Source: Paraburkholderia phenoliruptrix
GTDB taxonomy: Bacteria; Pseudomonadota; Gammaproteobacteria; Burkholderiales; Burkholderiaceae
Direction of reading: 5' to 3'
NCBI RefSeq assembly: GCF_902859825.1
Contig: NZ_CADIKB010000021.1
Coordinates: 52,455-116,454, forward strand
Length of the DNA: 64,000 nucleotides
A model generated the notes under the pieces. The model was given only the letters and a program-made list of their open reading frames with translations. It ran no database searches and was not told the origin of the DNA. The translations under genes and the position numbers were made by a program. Positions 8,484 to 16,684 of this stretch are shown here, piece after piece (positions within the stretch are counted from its first letter, which is position 1; each line of letters starts with the position of its first letter).

Positions 8484-9800
8484 TTACGCGGAAAACGCGC
8501 GGATCATGCCGGCTGCGACCGTGTGATGCGTCGCCTCGTCGATCAGCACGAATGCGCCCGTGCCTTGATGCGAGTCGTACACGTCGCACACCAGCGGCTT
8601 TTGCAGCGTCAGCGCCACACGGCCGATGTCGTTCATCGACAGTTCGTGGCGTTCGGTGGAGTGCGACAGCGTATGCACGTCGAGCACTTCCTTAACCGAA
8701 CCGATGCGCGCGAACACGGTGTTCGTGGTCTGCTTCAGCAGATATTTGCGCTGCGTGGAGAGCGGCGTGTCGTCGAACCAGCACAGGTCGGCTTCGAGCT
8801 TCTTCGCCGGTTCCGGCGCCGCTTCGCGCAACACGAACGTATCGCCCCGCGACACGTCGACGTCTTCCGCGAGACGGATCGTCACCGTCTGACCGGCGAA
8901 CGCGCGGTCGACCGCCGCCGTGCCGCCCACCACCGGCGCAATGATCTCCGCCACCGTGGCTTCACGGTTGGCCGGCAGCACGACGATCGTGTCGCCCACC
9001 TTCACTTCGCCCGATTCGACGCGGCCCATGTAGCCGCGGAAATCGTCGGCCTGGCTGCCGTCCTGGCGCGCAACCCACTGCACCGGAAAGCGCAGCGCCT
9101 CACCCGTCGCCACTTCGACAGGCAGCGCTTCGAGCAGATCAAGCAGCGGCTCGCCCGCGTACCACGGCATGCGCTCGCTCGCGGTCACGATGTTGTCGCC
9201 CTTCAGCGCCGACACCGGCACGAAGCGCACGTCGGACAGACCGAGCTGTCGCGCGAGTTCGACATACGCGTCGCGGATTTCGTTGAAACGCGTCTCGCTG
9301 TAATCAACCAGATCCATTTTGTTGATCGCGACGATCGCATGCTGCAAGCCGAGCAGCTTGACGATCGCGCTGTGACGCTTGGTCTGCGGCAACAGTTGCG
9401 CGACGCCGTCGACGAACGTCACGCGCGTCGCGTCGACGAGAATGATCGCCGCATGCGCGGTCGACGCGCCCGTCACCATGTTGCGCGTGTACTGCTCGTG
9501 GCCCGGCGTATCGGCGATGATGAACTTGCGTTTGGCGGTGGCGAAATAGCGATACGCGACGTCGATCGTAATGCCCTGCTCGCGTTCGGCTTCAAGACCG
9601 TCCGTCAACAGCGCGAGGTCGATTTCGTCGCCGACGGTGCGCTTGTTCTTCGCGCGCGACAACGCGGACAACTGGTCGGACAACACAGCCTTGCTGTCGT
9701 ACAGCAGACGGCCGATCAACGTGCTCTTGCCGTCGTCGACGCTGCCCGCGGTGATGAAGCGAAGCACGCCGAGGTCTTCAGGTTGGTGAATGCTGCTCAT
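8484..9800 (-). CDS. cysN: Sulfate adenylyltransferase subunit 1 (GTPase)
   Basis: A 438-residue GTPase subunit of ATP sulfurylase. GTP hydrolysis drives adenylation of sulfate to APS by CysD. An EF-Tu-like G domain shows the P-loop GSVDDGKST (residues 19-27), the switch motif DTPGHEQYTRNM and the guanine-specificity NKMD. Beta-barrel domains follow. The protein stops without a CysC (APS kinase) domain, unlike CysNC fusions. That agrees with the APS-reductase type of CysH in this operon. It follows cysD by 27 bases. Confidence 0.96.
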   Translation of the reverse strand: MSSIHQPEDLGVLRFITAGSVDDGKSTLIGRLLYDSKAVLSDQLSALSRAKNKRTVGDEIDLALLTDGLEAEREQGITIDVAYRYFATAKRKFIIADTPGHEQYTRNMVTGASTAHAAIILVDATRVTFVDGVAQLLPQTKRHSAIVKLLGLQHAIVAINKMDLVDYSETRFNEIRDAYVELARQLGLSDVRFVPVSALKGDNIVTASERMPWYAGEPLLDLLEALPVEVATGEALRFPVQWVARQDGSQADDFRGYMGRVESGEVKVGDTIVVLPANREATVAEIIAPVVGGTAAVDRAFAGQTVTIRLAEDVDVSRGDTFVLREAAPEPAKKLEADLCWFDDTPLSTQRKYLLKQTTNTVFARIGSVKEVLDVHTLSHSTERHELSMNDIGRVALTLQKPLVCDVYDSHQGTGAFVLIDEATHHTVAAGMIRAFSA

Positions 9801-9827
9801 GATGTTCGTGTTCCTCGTTCGGCGTGC

Positions 9828-10790
9828 TTAGAAATAACCTTGCTTCTTGCGCTGTTCCATCGCGGCTTCGGAGACCTGATCGTCCATCCGCGTCGCGCCC
9901 CGCTCCGTGATTTCCGTCACGGCCGTTTCGGCGATGATCTTCTCGAGGTCGTCCGCATCGCTTTCCACCGGGCACGTGCAGCTGATGTCGCCCACCGTGC
10001 GGAAACGCACCACAGCCGTTTCGCTGACCTCGCCTTCACGCATCGGCGTAAGCGGCGTGACCGGCACGAGCAGGCCGTTGCGGCGCACGATCTCGCGGCG
10101 GTGCGCGTAGTAAATGGATGGCAGTTCGAGTTTTTCGCGCGCGATGTATTGCCACACGTCGAGCTCGGTCCAGTTCGAAATCGGGAACACACGCAGATGT
10201 TCGCCGTTATGCAGACGCGCGTTGTACAGACTCCACAGTTCCGGGCGCTGCGCTTTCGGGTCCCATTGGCCGAACTCGTCGCGGAACGAGAAAATGCGTT
10301 CTTTTGCACGGGCCTTTTCTTCGTCGCGGCGCGCGCCGCCGATCAGCGCGGTAAAGCCGTGCTGTTCGATGGTTTCGAGCAGCGTCACCGCTTGCGCTGC
10401 ATTGCGCGAATCCGTTTCGCGACGCAGACGCACCGTGCCGCGCTTGATCGAATCTTCAACGTGGCCGACCACCAGCTCGGCGCCGATCTCTTTCGCGCGA
10501 CGGTCGCGGAAGTCGATCACTTCGTCGTAGTTGTGGCCCGTGTCGATATGCACGAGCGGGAACGGCAGCACGGTCTTGCGATTTGCGCCGATGCCGAACG
10601 CCTTCATGGCAAGCGCGAGCACGACGACCGAATCCTTGCCGCCCGAAAACAGCAGCGCGGGCTTGCTGCATTCGGCGACCAGTTCGCGCAGGATATGAAT
10701 CGACTCGGCTTCGAGCCAATCGAGGTGATCCATCCGGTTCGCCGTATTGGCAAGCGGAGCGTTGACAGTGGAATCGAGCGTGGTGCTCAT
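9828..10790 (-). CDS. cysD: Sulfate adenylyltransferase subunit 2
   Basis: A 320-residue catalytic subunit of ATP sulfurylase that forms adenosine 5'-phosphosulfate from ATP and sulfate. The PP-loop motif SGGKDS lies at about residues 49-54, and the family segment HIDTGHNYDEVIDFRD is clear. The C-terminus SEAAMEQRKKQGYF is the conserved CysD tail. It lies 134 bases after cysH and just before cysN in the same direction, within the sulfate assimilation operon. Confidence 0.96.
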   Translation of the reverse strand: MSTTLDSTVNAPLANTANRMDHLDWLEAESIHILRELVAECSKPALLFSGGKDSVVVLALAMKAFGIGANRKTVLPFPLVHIDTGHNYDEVIDFRDRRAKEIGAELVVGHVEDSIKRGTVRLRRETDSRNAAQAVTLLETIEQHGFTALIGGARRDEEKARAKERIFSFRDEFGQWDPKAQRPELWSLYNARLHNGEHLRVFPISNWTELDVWQYIAREKLELPSIYYAHRREIVRRNGLLVPVTPLTPMREGEVSETAVVRFRTVGDISCTCPVESDADDLEKIIAETAVTEITERGATRMDDQVSEAAMEQRKKQGYF

Positions 10791-10924
10791 GTTTGGGTCC
10801 TTCGTTGATTCGCTTGTCGAGCGGTTGCTCGCGAAAGCTCAGAGATTCAGTTCGGTATGTGCGGCGCGAAGACGCAAAGGCAAGTCTTCAATCTTCTACC
10901 AACGCCGCACAACTCAGCCATGCG

Positions 10925-11677
10925 TCAAGCCGGAGCGTTCTCGCTGCGGTCCACCGCAATCGGCGTAATGGTCGTGATGTGCAGGCCGCATTCCTTCGTA
11001 TCGCGCGACTCCCACCACCAGCGGCCCGCGCGGCTGTCTTCGCCGGGGCGCACCGCACGCGTGCAGGGCTCGCAGCCAATGCTCGGATAACCGCGCGCGT
11101 GCAGCGGATTTACCGGGACGTCGAACGCCTTCAGGTAGTCCCACACTTCCGCTTCCGTCCAGTCCGTGAGCGGATTGAACTTCGCGATGTTGCGCGCGGC
11201 GTCGTGCTCTTCCTCGTGCAGTTCAGCACGCGTCACCGACTGCTCGCGACGCTGGCCCGTCACCCACGCGCTGACATCCGACAGCGCACGATTGAGCGGC
11301 TCCACCTTGCGGATTTCGCAGCAGCGCTTGCGCAGATCGACGCTTTCATAGAATGCATTCAGGCCATACGAGGCGACATATTCGTCGACCGCGGCAGCCT
11401 GCGGGTGAAACTGCTCGATCTCGTAGCCATAGCGCTCTTTCACGCGATCGAGCATGCCAAGCGTTTCGGCATGCAGGCGGCCCGTGTTCAACGAAAAGAT
11501 GCCGATCTTCACGCCGCGCGAGAGAATGGCGTGCGTGAGCAGCATGTCTTCGGCGGCGAGGCTGCTCGCGAGCTTCACGTTCGCGTGGCGCGCGGCGATC
11601 GAATCGAGCAGCGCGTTCAGGCGCTCGACCTTCGCAGCGAGCTCCGGCGTGAGCGACGGCGTCAAAGCGGCGCTCAT
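10925..11677 (-). CDS. cysH: APS reductase (assimilatory, CysH family)
   Basis: A 250-residue thioredoxin-dependent reductase that turns activated sulfate into sulfite. The catalytic cysteine is C230 in KECGLH. Unlike the E. coli PAPS reductase, it also has the cysteine pairs CC (119-120) and CEPC (202, 205). In the family these bind a [4Fe-4S] cluster and mark reductases that use APS directly. No cysC kinase is seen in this operon and CysN has no kinase domain, which supports an APS route. Its ATG overlaps the stop of the DUF934 gene by 4 bases, so translation is probably coupled. Confidence 0.94.
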   Translation of the reverse strand: MSAALTPSLTPELAAKVERLNALLDSIAARHANVKLASSLAAEDMLLTHAILSRGVKIGIFSLNTGRLHAETLGMLDRVKERYGYEIEQFHPQAAAVDEYVASYGLNAFYESVDLRKRCCEIRKVEPLNRALSDVSAWVTGQRREQSVTRAELHEEEHDAARNIAKFNPLTDWTEAEVWDYLKAFDVPVNPLHARGYPSIGCEPCTRAVRPGEDSRAGRWWWESRDTKECGLHITTITPIAVDRSENAPA

Positions 11678-12228
11678 GCGGGGACCTTTGCGGAAGCAGA
11701 CGACGCCGATAGCGCAGCGCGGCGGCGAAAGAGCGGCGACGGTTCGTCGAATGCGCCCTGGTATTGCACCGTGAAGTCGTCGAATGCCTTGATTGCGTCG
11801 GCGATGTCCTTGTCCTCGCGCACGGCGAACGCGTCGAAGCCGCAGCGGAACATCAGGCGCACCTGGTCGCGCAGCACGTCGCCGATTGCGCGCAGTTCGC
11901 CCTTGTAGCCATAGCGCTCGCGCAGCAAGCGGCCGATGCTGTAGCCGCGGCCGTCGCGAAACACCGGAAAGTCCACGGCGATCAGCGCGACCTTGTCGAG
12001 GTCGCCCGCAATGTCAGCCGGTTCGCTGTCCGGCGCGAGCCACACGCCCAGTTCGTCGGCGCCGCGCGAGGCGACGAGCGCGTCGCGCGCGGCTTGCCAG
12101 AACGCGAGCGGCACCAGCACCTTGCCGGCCGGCAGTTCGTTCACGGCGGGCAGCGAGCCGTCTTCCGACGGACGCACCAGTGTCCAGTCGTCGTTGACGA
12201 TCGCGCGATTCTTGATGATAGAAGCCAT
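11674..12228 (-). CDS. DUF934 protein of the sulfite reductase operon
   Basis: A 184-residue protein of the DUF934 family. It starts MASIIKNRAIVNDDWTLVRP and contains VALIAVDFPVFRDGRGYSIGRLLRERYGYKGELRAIGD-type sequence characteristic of the family. The family is often annotated as a putative oxidoreductase and is found next to the CysI-type reductase, but no reaction is established that I know of. No cofactor motif is visible. It lies 22 bases after cysI and overlaps cysH, so a role with sulfite reductase, for example in electron delivery or assembly, is inferred only from position. Confidence 0.88.
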   Translation of the reverse strand: MASIIKNRAIVNDDWTLVRPSEDGSLPAVNELPAGKVLVPLAFWQAARDALVASRGADELGVWLAPDSEPADIAGDLDKVALIAVDFPVFRDGRGYSIGRLLRERYGYKGELRAIGDVLRDQVRLMFRCGFDAFAVREDKDIADAIKAFDDFTVQYQGAFDEPSPLFRRRAALSASSASAKVPA

Positions 12229-12250
12229 CTGTTGTGTTTCCTTTGCGCGC

Positions 12251-13930
12251 TTACGCGTGAGCCGGTTGACGCGATGCGTACACGCGTTCCTTGAACGGTG
12301 CGATACCGATGCGGTTGTACGTATCGATAAAACGCTCGCCTTCTTCGCGGTTTTCCACGAACGTGTCGATCACCTTCGTCATCACGTCCGGCATTTCTTC
12401 CGCCGAGAACGACGGGCCGATCACGCGGCCAAGGCGCGCGCCGTCCGCGCCCGAGCCCTGCTCGCCGCCGAGCGTCACCTGATACCACTCGGAGCCGTCC
12501 TTATCGACGCCCAGAATGCCGATGTTGCCGACGTGGTGATGACCGCACGCGTTGATGCAGCCGGAGATGTTCAGCGACACGTCGCCGAGGTCGTACACGT
12601 AGTCCAGATCGTTGAAGCGCTGCTGGATGGCGAGCGCAATCGGAATCGACTTCGCATTGGCGAGCGAGCAGAAATCGCCGCCCGGGCACGCAATGATGTC
12701 GGTCAGCAAACCGATGTTCGGCGTCGCAAAGCCTTGCGTCTTCGCCTTTTCCCACAGCGCGAACAGGTCGCGCTTCTTCACGTTCGCGAGAATCAGGTTC
12801 TGTTCGTGCGACACGCGAATCTCGCCGAACGAGTACTCGTCGGCCCAATCCGCGACGGCTTCCATTTGCGCGTCCGTGGCGTCGCCGGGCGCGACAACGC
12901 CGTTCTTCAGCGACAGCGTGACCGCCGCGTAGCCCGACACCTTATGCGGACGCACGTTGCGCTCGACCCAGCGCGCGAACGCGCGGTTTTCCAGCAGATG
13001 CTTTTCGAACGAAGCGTCCGTGTCGGCGAGCTTCTCGTACGCCGGCGGCTGGAAGTATTGCGACACGCGATCCAGTTCGGCTTGCGTGAGCGTCGAAGGA
13101 CCGTCCTTCAGGTGCTGCCATTCTTCTTCGACCTGGGCGGCGAACTTCTCCGGCGACAGCGCCTTCACGAGAATCTTGATACGCGCCTTGTACATGTTGT
13201 CGCGGCGACCGTAGCGGTTGTACACACGCAGCACGGCTTCGCTGTAAGTCAGCAGGTGTTGCCACGGCAGATCGCGGCGAATCACGGCGCCGACGATCGG
13301 CGTGCGGCCCAGACCGCCGCCCGCCAGAATGTCGACCACCAGCTCGCCCTGCGCGTTGCGCTTCACGTACACGCCCATGTCGTGAATCTGCACGGCGGCA
13401 CGGTCTTCATGCGAACCGGACACGGCGATCTTGAACTTGCGCGGCAGCCACAGGAATTCAGGGTGGAACGTCGACCATTGACGCAGAATTTCCGCCCACG
13501 GCCGCGGATCGACGAATTCGTCGGGCGCGACGCCCGCGAACTGATCGGCGGTGATGTTGCGGATGCAATTGCCCGACGTCTGAATGGCATGCATCTGCAC
13601 CGACGCGAGCTTGCGCAGAATCTCCGGCGTTTCCTCGAGCTTAATCCAGTTGTACTGGATGTTCGAGCGCGTGGAGAAATGGCCGTAGCCGCGGTCGTGC
13701 TCGCGCGCGATGGTGGCGAGCATGCGCAGTTGGTCGCTGCGCAGGTTGCCGTAGGGAATCGCGATGCGGTGCATGTACGCATGGCGCTGGTAGTACAGGC
13801 CGTTCTGCAGACGCAGCGGACGGAACTCCTCTTCGCTCAATTCGCCCGACAAGCGGCGGCGAACCTGATCGGCGTACTGCGCGACCCGTTCATCGACGAT
13901 GGTCTGGTCGTACTGATCGTATTGGTACAT
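12251..13930 (-). CDS. cysI: Siroheme sulfite (nitrite/sulfite) reductase
   Basis: A 559-residue siroheme enzyme that reduces sulfite to sulfide. The coupled siroheme and [4Fe-4S] ligands appear as C-x5-C (C415, C421 in CPGGDFC) and C-x3-C (C458, C462 in CINAC). The duplicated nitrite/sulfite reductase ferredoxin-like halves are evident. I chose ATG at 13930 (MYQYDQYDQT), preceded by a G-rich stretch, because it gives the usual Burkholderia N-terminus; the frame is open to 14008. No CysJ flavoprotein lies nearby, so the electron donor is probably ferredoxin or another partner. It heads the operon and is divergent from the CysB-type regulator. Nitrite reductase is the alternative, but the context is sulfur. 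Confidence 0.94.
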   Translation of the reverse strand: MYQYDQYDQTIVDERVAQYADQVRRRLSGELSEEEFRPLRLQNGLYYQRHAYMHRIAIPYGNLRSDQLRMLATIAREHDRGYGHFSTRSNIQYNWIKLEETPEILRKLASVQMHAIQTSGNCIRNITADQFAGVAPDEFVDPRPWAEILRQWSTFHPEFLWLPRKFKIAVSGSHEDRAAVQIHDMGVYVKRNAQGELVVDILAGGGLGRTPIVGAVIRRDLPWQHLLTYSEAVLRVYNRYGRRDNMYKARIKILVKALSPEKFAAQVEEEWQHLKDGPSTLTQAELDRVSQYFQPPAYEKLADTDASFEKHLLENRAFARWVERNVRPHKVSGYAAVTLSLKNGVVAPGDATDAQMEAVADWADEYSFGEIRVSHEQNLILANVKKRDLFALWEKAKTQGFATPNIGLLTDIIACPGGDFCSLANAKSIPIALAIQQRFNDLDYVYDLGDVSLNISGCINACGHHHVGNIGILGVDKDGSEWYQVTLGGEQGSGADGARLGRVIGPSFSAEEMPDVMTKVIDTFVENREEGERFIDTYNRIGIAPFKERVYASRQPAHA

Positions 13931-14150
13931 TCGGGGACCCCAATTTTTTTGCGTTACCCACAGCGGTCCGGTTCCGCCGCGCTCTGAACGTCCGTGTTTG
14001 TCAGCCACTTCGAGTCAGGGTTTAGACCTATCTCTCATTTGCTTATAACAAATACAGATATCCATATTGAAAAAGATGGACAGATCGTAATAAACTCGCC
14101 TTATATTTCAAACGACTAAAAAATTCTTTTGATATGCGGAGAGGTTATAT
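13931..14150 (+). promoter_or_regulatory. Divergent cysI / cysB-type control region
   Basis: The 220 bases between the sulfate operon and the LysR-type regulator are much AT-richer than the flanks, especially 14030-14136. They hold TA-rich stretches such as CTTATAACAAATACAG that fit the loose TTATA-rich character of CysB-bound promoters. A GGAGAGG ribosome binding site at 14138-14144 serves the regulator. That promoters for both directions and CysB binding lie here is inference from layout and composition. Confidence 0.6.
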
Positions 14151-15092
14151 ATGAACCTGCACCAGTTCCGCTTCGTCCGCGAGGCTGTGCGGCAGAACTT
14201 CAATCTGACGGAAGCGGCCAAGGCGCTGTATACAAGCCAGCCGGGCGTGTCGAAGGCGATCATCGAGCTCGAGGACGAGCTGGGCGTCGAAATCTTCACG
14301 CGGCACGGCAAGCGAGTGCGTTCGCTGACCGAACCGGGCCGGATCATTCTGCAGTCGGTCGAGCGGATCTTGCAGGAAGTGGAGAGCCTGAAGCGCGTCG
14401 GCAAGGACTACGCCGCGCAGGACCAGGGCAACCTCGTGATCGCCGCCACCCACACGCAGGCGCGCTATTCGCTGCCGGCCGCCATCGCCGAATTCAAGAA
14501 GCGCTTTCCCAAGGTCCACCTTTCAATTCTGCAAGGCAGCCCGACGCAGGTCGCCGAGATGGTGCTGCACGACCAGGCCGACGTCGCTATCGCGACGGAG
14601 GCGATTTCCAACTATAAGGAACTGGTGTCCCTGCCGTGCTTCCAGTGGCATCACGTCGCGGTGATGCAGCCGGATCATCCGCTGCTCGACCGCAAGCTGC
14701 TCTCGCTGGACGACCTGACCCAGTATCCGCTGATCACTTACGACAACGCCTTCGCCGGCCGCAGCAAGATCAACGAGGCGTTCCGGCTGCGCGGGCTGCA
14801 CCCGGACATCGTACTGGAGGCGATCGACGCCGACGTGATCAAAACCTATGTTGAACTGGGCTTGGGCGTCGGCATCATGGCGGATATCGCGTTTAACGGC
14901 GAGCGCGACCGCCATTTGCGCGCGATGCCGGTCGGCCACCTGTTCGGCAGCAACGTGACGCGCGTCGCGCTCAAACAGGGCGCGTATCTGCGCAGCTATG
15001 TGTACACGCTGGTGGAGCTGCTCTCGCCGGGCCTGAACCGCAAGCTGATCGAGCAGGCACTCAAGGGCGAACACGAAACCTACGAACTTTGA
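14151..15092 (+). CDS. cysB: CysB/Cbl-type LysR regulator
   Basis: A 313-residue LysR-type activator of the CysB/Cbl group. The N-terminal winged helix (MNLHQFRFVREAVRQNFNLT, then KALYTSQPGVSKAIIELEDELGVEIFTRHGKR) is highly characteristic of this group. The C-terminal periplasmic-binding-like domain would sense N-acetylserine, thiosulfate or sulfate/APS. Divergence from the cysI-DUF934-cysHDN-cobA operon supports a role as its sulfur-starvation activator. Whether it is the only CysB or a Cbl/SsuR paralogue cannot be decided here. Confidence 0.93.
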   Translation: MNLHQFRFVREAVRQNFNLTEAAKALYTSQPGVSKAIIELEDELGVEIFTRHGKRVRSLTEPGRIILQSVERILQEVESLKRVGKDYAAQDQGNLVIAATHTQARYSLPAAIAEFKKRFPKVHLSILQGSPTQVAEMVLHDQADVAIATEAISNYKELVSLPCFQWHHVAVMQPDHPLLDRKLLSLDDLTQYPLITYDNAFAGRSKINEAFRLRGLHPDIVLEAIDADVIKTYVELGLGVGIMADIAFNGERDRHLRAMPVGHLFGSNVTRVALKQGAYLRSYVYTLVELLSPGLNRKLIEQALKGEHETYEL

Positions 15093-15141
15093 TTCACCGC
15101 TTACCACGCGCTTTGCATTTCCCGCTACGGAGACCCACACG

Positions 15142-16302
15142 ATGACGTCGCATAAGAACAGACTTCGCGGCCTGGCCGCTCTCGGCGCGCTATGGCTCGC
15201 CACCGCCGCGCACGCCGACATCAAGGTCGGCATCGACCTGTCGAGCACCGGCCCGGCGGCCGTGATCGGCATTACCAGCAAGAACGCGATGCTGATGTGG
15301 CCGGCCACCATCGCCGGCCAGAAAGCGGACTACATTTTCCTCGACGACGGTTCCGACCCGGGCGCCGCCGTGCGCAACATCCGCAAGCTGATCAACGAGG
15401 ACCACGTCGACGTGATCGTCGGTCCGAACATCACGCCGGCCGCCATGGCCGCGCTTGACCCCGTCGCCGAAAGCCAGACGCCGATGATCACGCTGATCGG
15501 CTCGGCGAGCGTCGTGGAACCGCAGGAAGGCAAGAAAGTCTGGGCCTACAAGATGGCGCAGACTGACAGCGCGATGGCCGACGTAATGACGCGCTACATG
15601 TCGAACCACAACGTGAAGACGGTGGGCTTCATCGGTTTCGCGGACGGCTACGGCGAAAGCTGGTTGAATGAGTTCAGCAAGTTCGCGGCGCTGCGCCACA
15701 TCCAGCTGGTTGCGACCGAGCGCTATAACCGCACCGACGCGAGCGTTACCGGGCAGATTCTCAAGCTGATGGCCGCGAAACCGGACGCGATCCTGATTGC
15801 AGGCGCGGGCACGCCGACGGTGCTGCCGCAACGCACGTTAATCGAGCGCGGCTATAAGGGGCCGATCTATCAGACGCACGGCATCGCAACGCCCGAGTTC
15901 ATCAAGCTGGGCGGCAAGGATGTGGAGGGCACGCTGTTTCCGACGCAGCCTGTCGTCGTCGCGCGCACGCTGCCGGCCGATCATCCCGCGAAGAAGGCAG
16001 CCCTCGCCTTCACGAACGAGTACGAAGCGAAGTACGGTCCGGGCAGCGTGACGCAATTCGCGGGCGATGCCGCCGGCGTCTACCCGCGCCTGCAGGACGC
16101 CGTGACGCGCGCGCTGAAAACGGCGCAACCCGGCACGCCGGCTTTCCGCGTCGCATTGCGCAACGAACTCGAACACGCGCATGAACTGGTCGTGCCGAAC
16201 GGCGTCGTCAATACGAGCGCGAAGGACCACGTCGGGCTGGATCAGCGCGCGAGCGTGATGGGCATCATCCGCAACGGCAAGTTTGTGTATCTCAGTCAGT
16301 AA
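15142..16302 (+). CDS. ABC substrate-binding protein, branched-chain type
   Basis: A 386-residue periplasmic binding protein of the Leu/Ile/Val-binding (Peripla_BP_6) family. A signal peptide ends around ATAAHA (residue 25). The mature protein begins DIKVGIDLSSTGPAAVIG, the family N-terminal strand, and later shows GFIGFADGYGESW. No permease or ATPase gene is adjacent, so it must share a transporter encoded elsewhere. It begins 49 bases after the cysB-type gene on the same strand, so cotranscription and a sulfur-containing ligand are possible, but the ligand is not readable from sequence. Confidence 0.9.
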   Translation: MTSHKNRLRGLAALGALWLATAAHADIKVGIDLSSTGPAAVIGITSKNAMLMWPATIAGQKADYIFLDDGSDPGAAVRNIRKLINEDHVDVIVGPNITPAAMAALDPVAESQTPMITLIGSASVVEPQEGKKVWAYKMAQTDSAMADVMTRYMSNHNVKTVGFIGFADGYGESWLNEFSKFAALRHIQLVATERYNRTDASVTGQILKLMAAKPDAILIAGAGTPTVLPQRTLIERGYKGPIYQTHGIATPEFIKLGGKDVEGTLFPTQPVVVARTLPADHPAKKAALAFTNEYEAKYGPGSVTQFAGDAAGVYPRLQDAVTRALKTAQPGTPAFRVALRNELEHAHELVVPNGVVNTSAKDHVGLDQRASVMGIIRNGKFVYLSQ

Positions 16303-16312
16303 GCCGGCGGAT

Positions 16313-16369
16313 GCGTCGAGCGCGCGCTGCGCGCTACTCGACGCGACCGCCGCCGTCGCGGCGGCGGTC
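16313..16369 (+). terminator. Two adjacent GC-rich hairpins
   Basis: Just after the binding-protein stop are two inverted repeats in a row. One has GCGTCGAG (16313-16320) paired with CTCGACGC (16337-16344), plus inner GC pairs. The other has GACCGCCGCC (16345-16354) paired with GGCGGCGGTC (16360-16369) around a 5-base loop. Neither has a T run, so this may be a weak terminator or an mRNA-stabilising structure. Confidence 0.45.
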
Positions 16370-16418
16370 TGTGCGAATTGCTAAAGTAGTTGCTTTAACC
16401 TATCAGCAGCCCAACATC

Positions 16419-16679
16419 ATGCGCACCACGCGAGCCATCCACGCTGTCGAGCGGCTGAAAACGCGCAGCGGCAATCCGCAGTTCGCTGCGATCAGCCTCT
16501 CCGGCGGCCTCTTTTACCTCGTCGACAAATCGGGCGGCGCGGACAAGAAGGTGTCCGATCCGCTCGCGCTCGACGAGTTCGTCAAGTTCGTCGACGCGTA
16601 CGGTCCGCAAAAGCCGCGCAAGGCGAGCAAGCTCGATGTGGCGTTCGAAGCGCAGATCAGAAAAAGCAAAGGAAGCTAG
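16419..16679 (+). CDS. Small hypothetical protein
   Basis: An 86-residue protein starting MRTTRAIHAVERLKTRSGNP and ending in a basic tail (EAQIRKSKGS). It has no signal peptide, membrane segment or metal motif. The frame is open upstream to 16311, but that part is Arg-rich and spans the hairpins, so ATG at 16419 is preferred. The start codon lies close after an AT-rich stretch that could be a promoter. Codon use looks like that of real genes here. It ends 5 bases before the stop of the convergent dehydrogenase gene. I do not recognise a family with an assigned function. Confidence 0.7.
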   Translation: MRTTRAIHAVERLKTRSGNPQFAAISLSGGLFYLVDKSGGADKKVSDPLALDEFVKFVDAYGPQKPRKASKLDVAFEAQIRKSKGS

Positions 16680-16684
16680 AACGC

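Noticed and set aside
8283..10808. An 841-codon open frame on the plus strand opposite cysN and cysD
   Set aside because: It is antisense to two certain genes, is rich in Arg and His, and has no recognisable domain. It is the usual shadow of high-GC coding sequence.
11993..13987. A 664-codon open frame opposite cysI
   Set aside because: Same reason: it mirrors the third-position GC bias of cysI and has no family signature.
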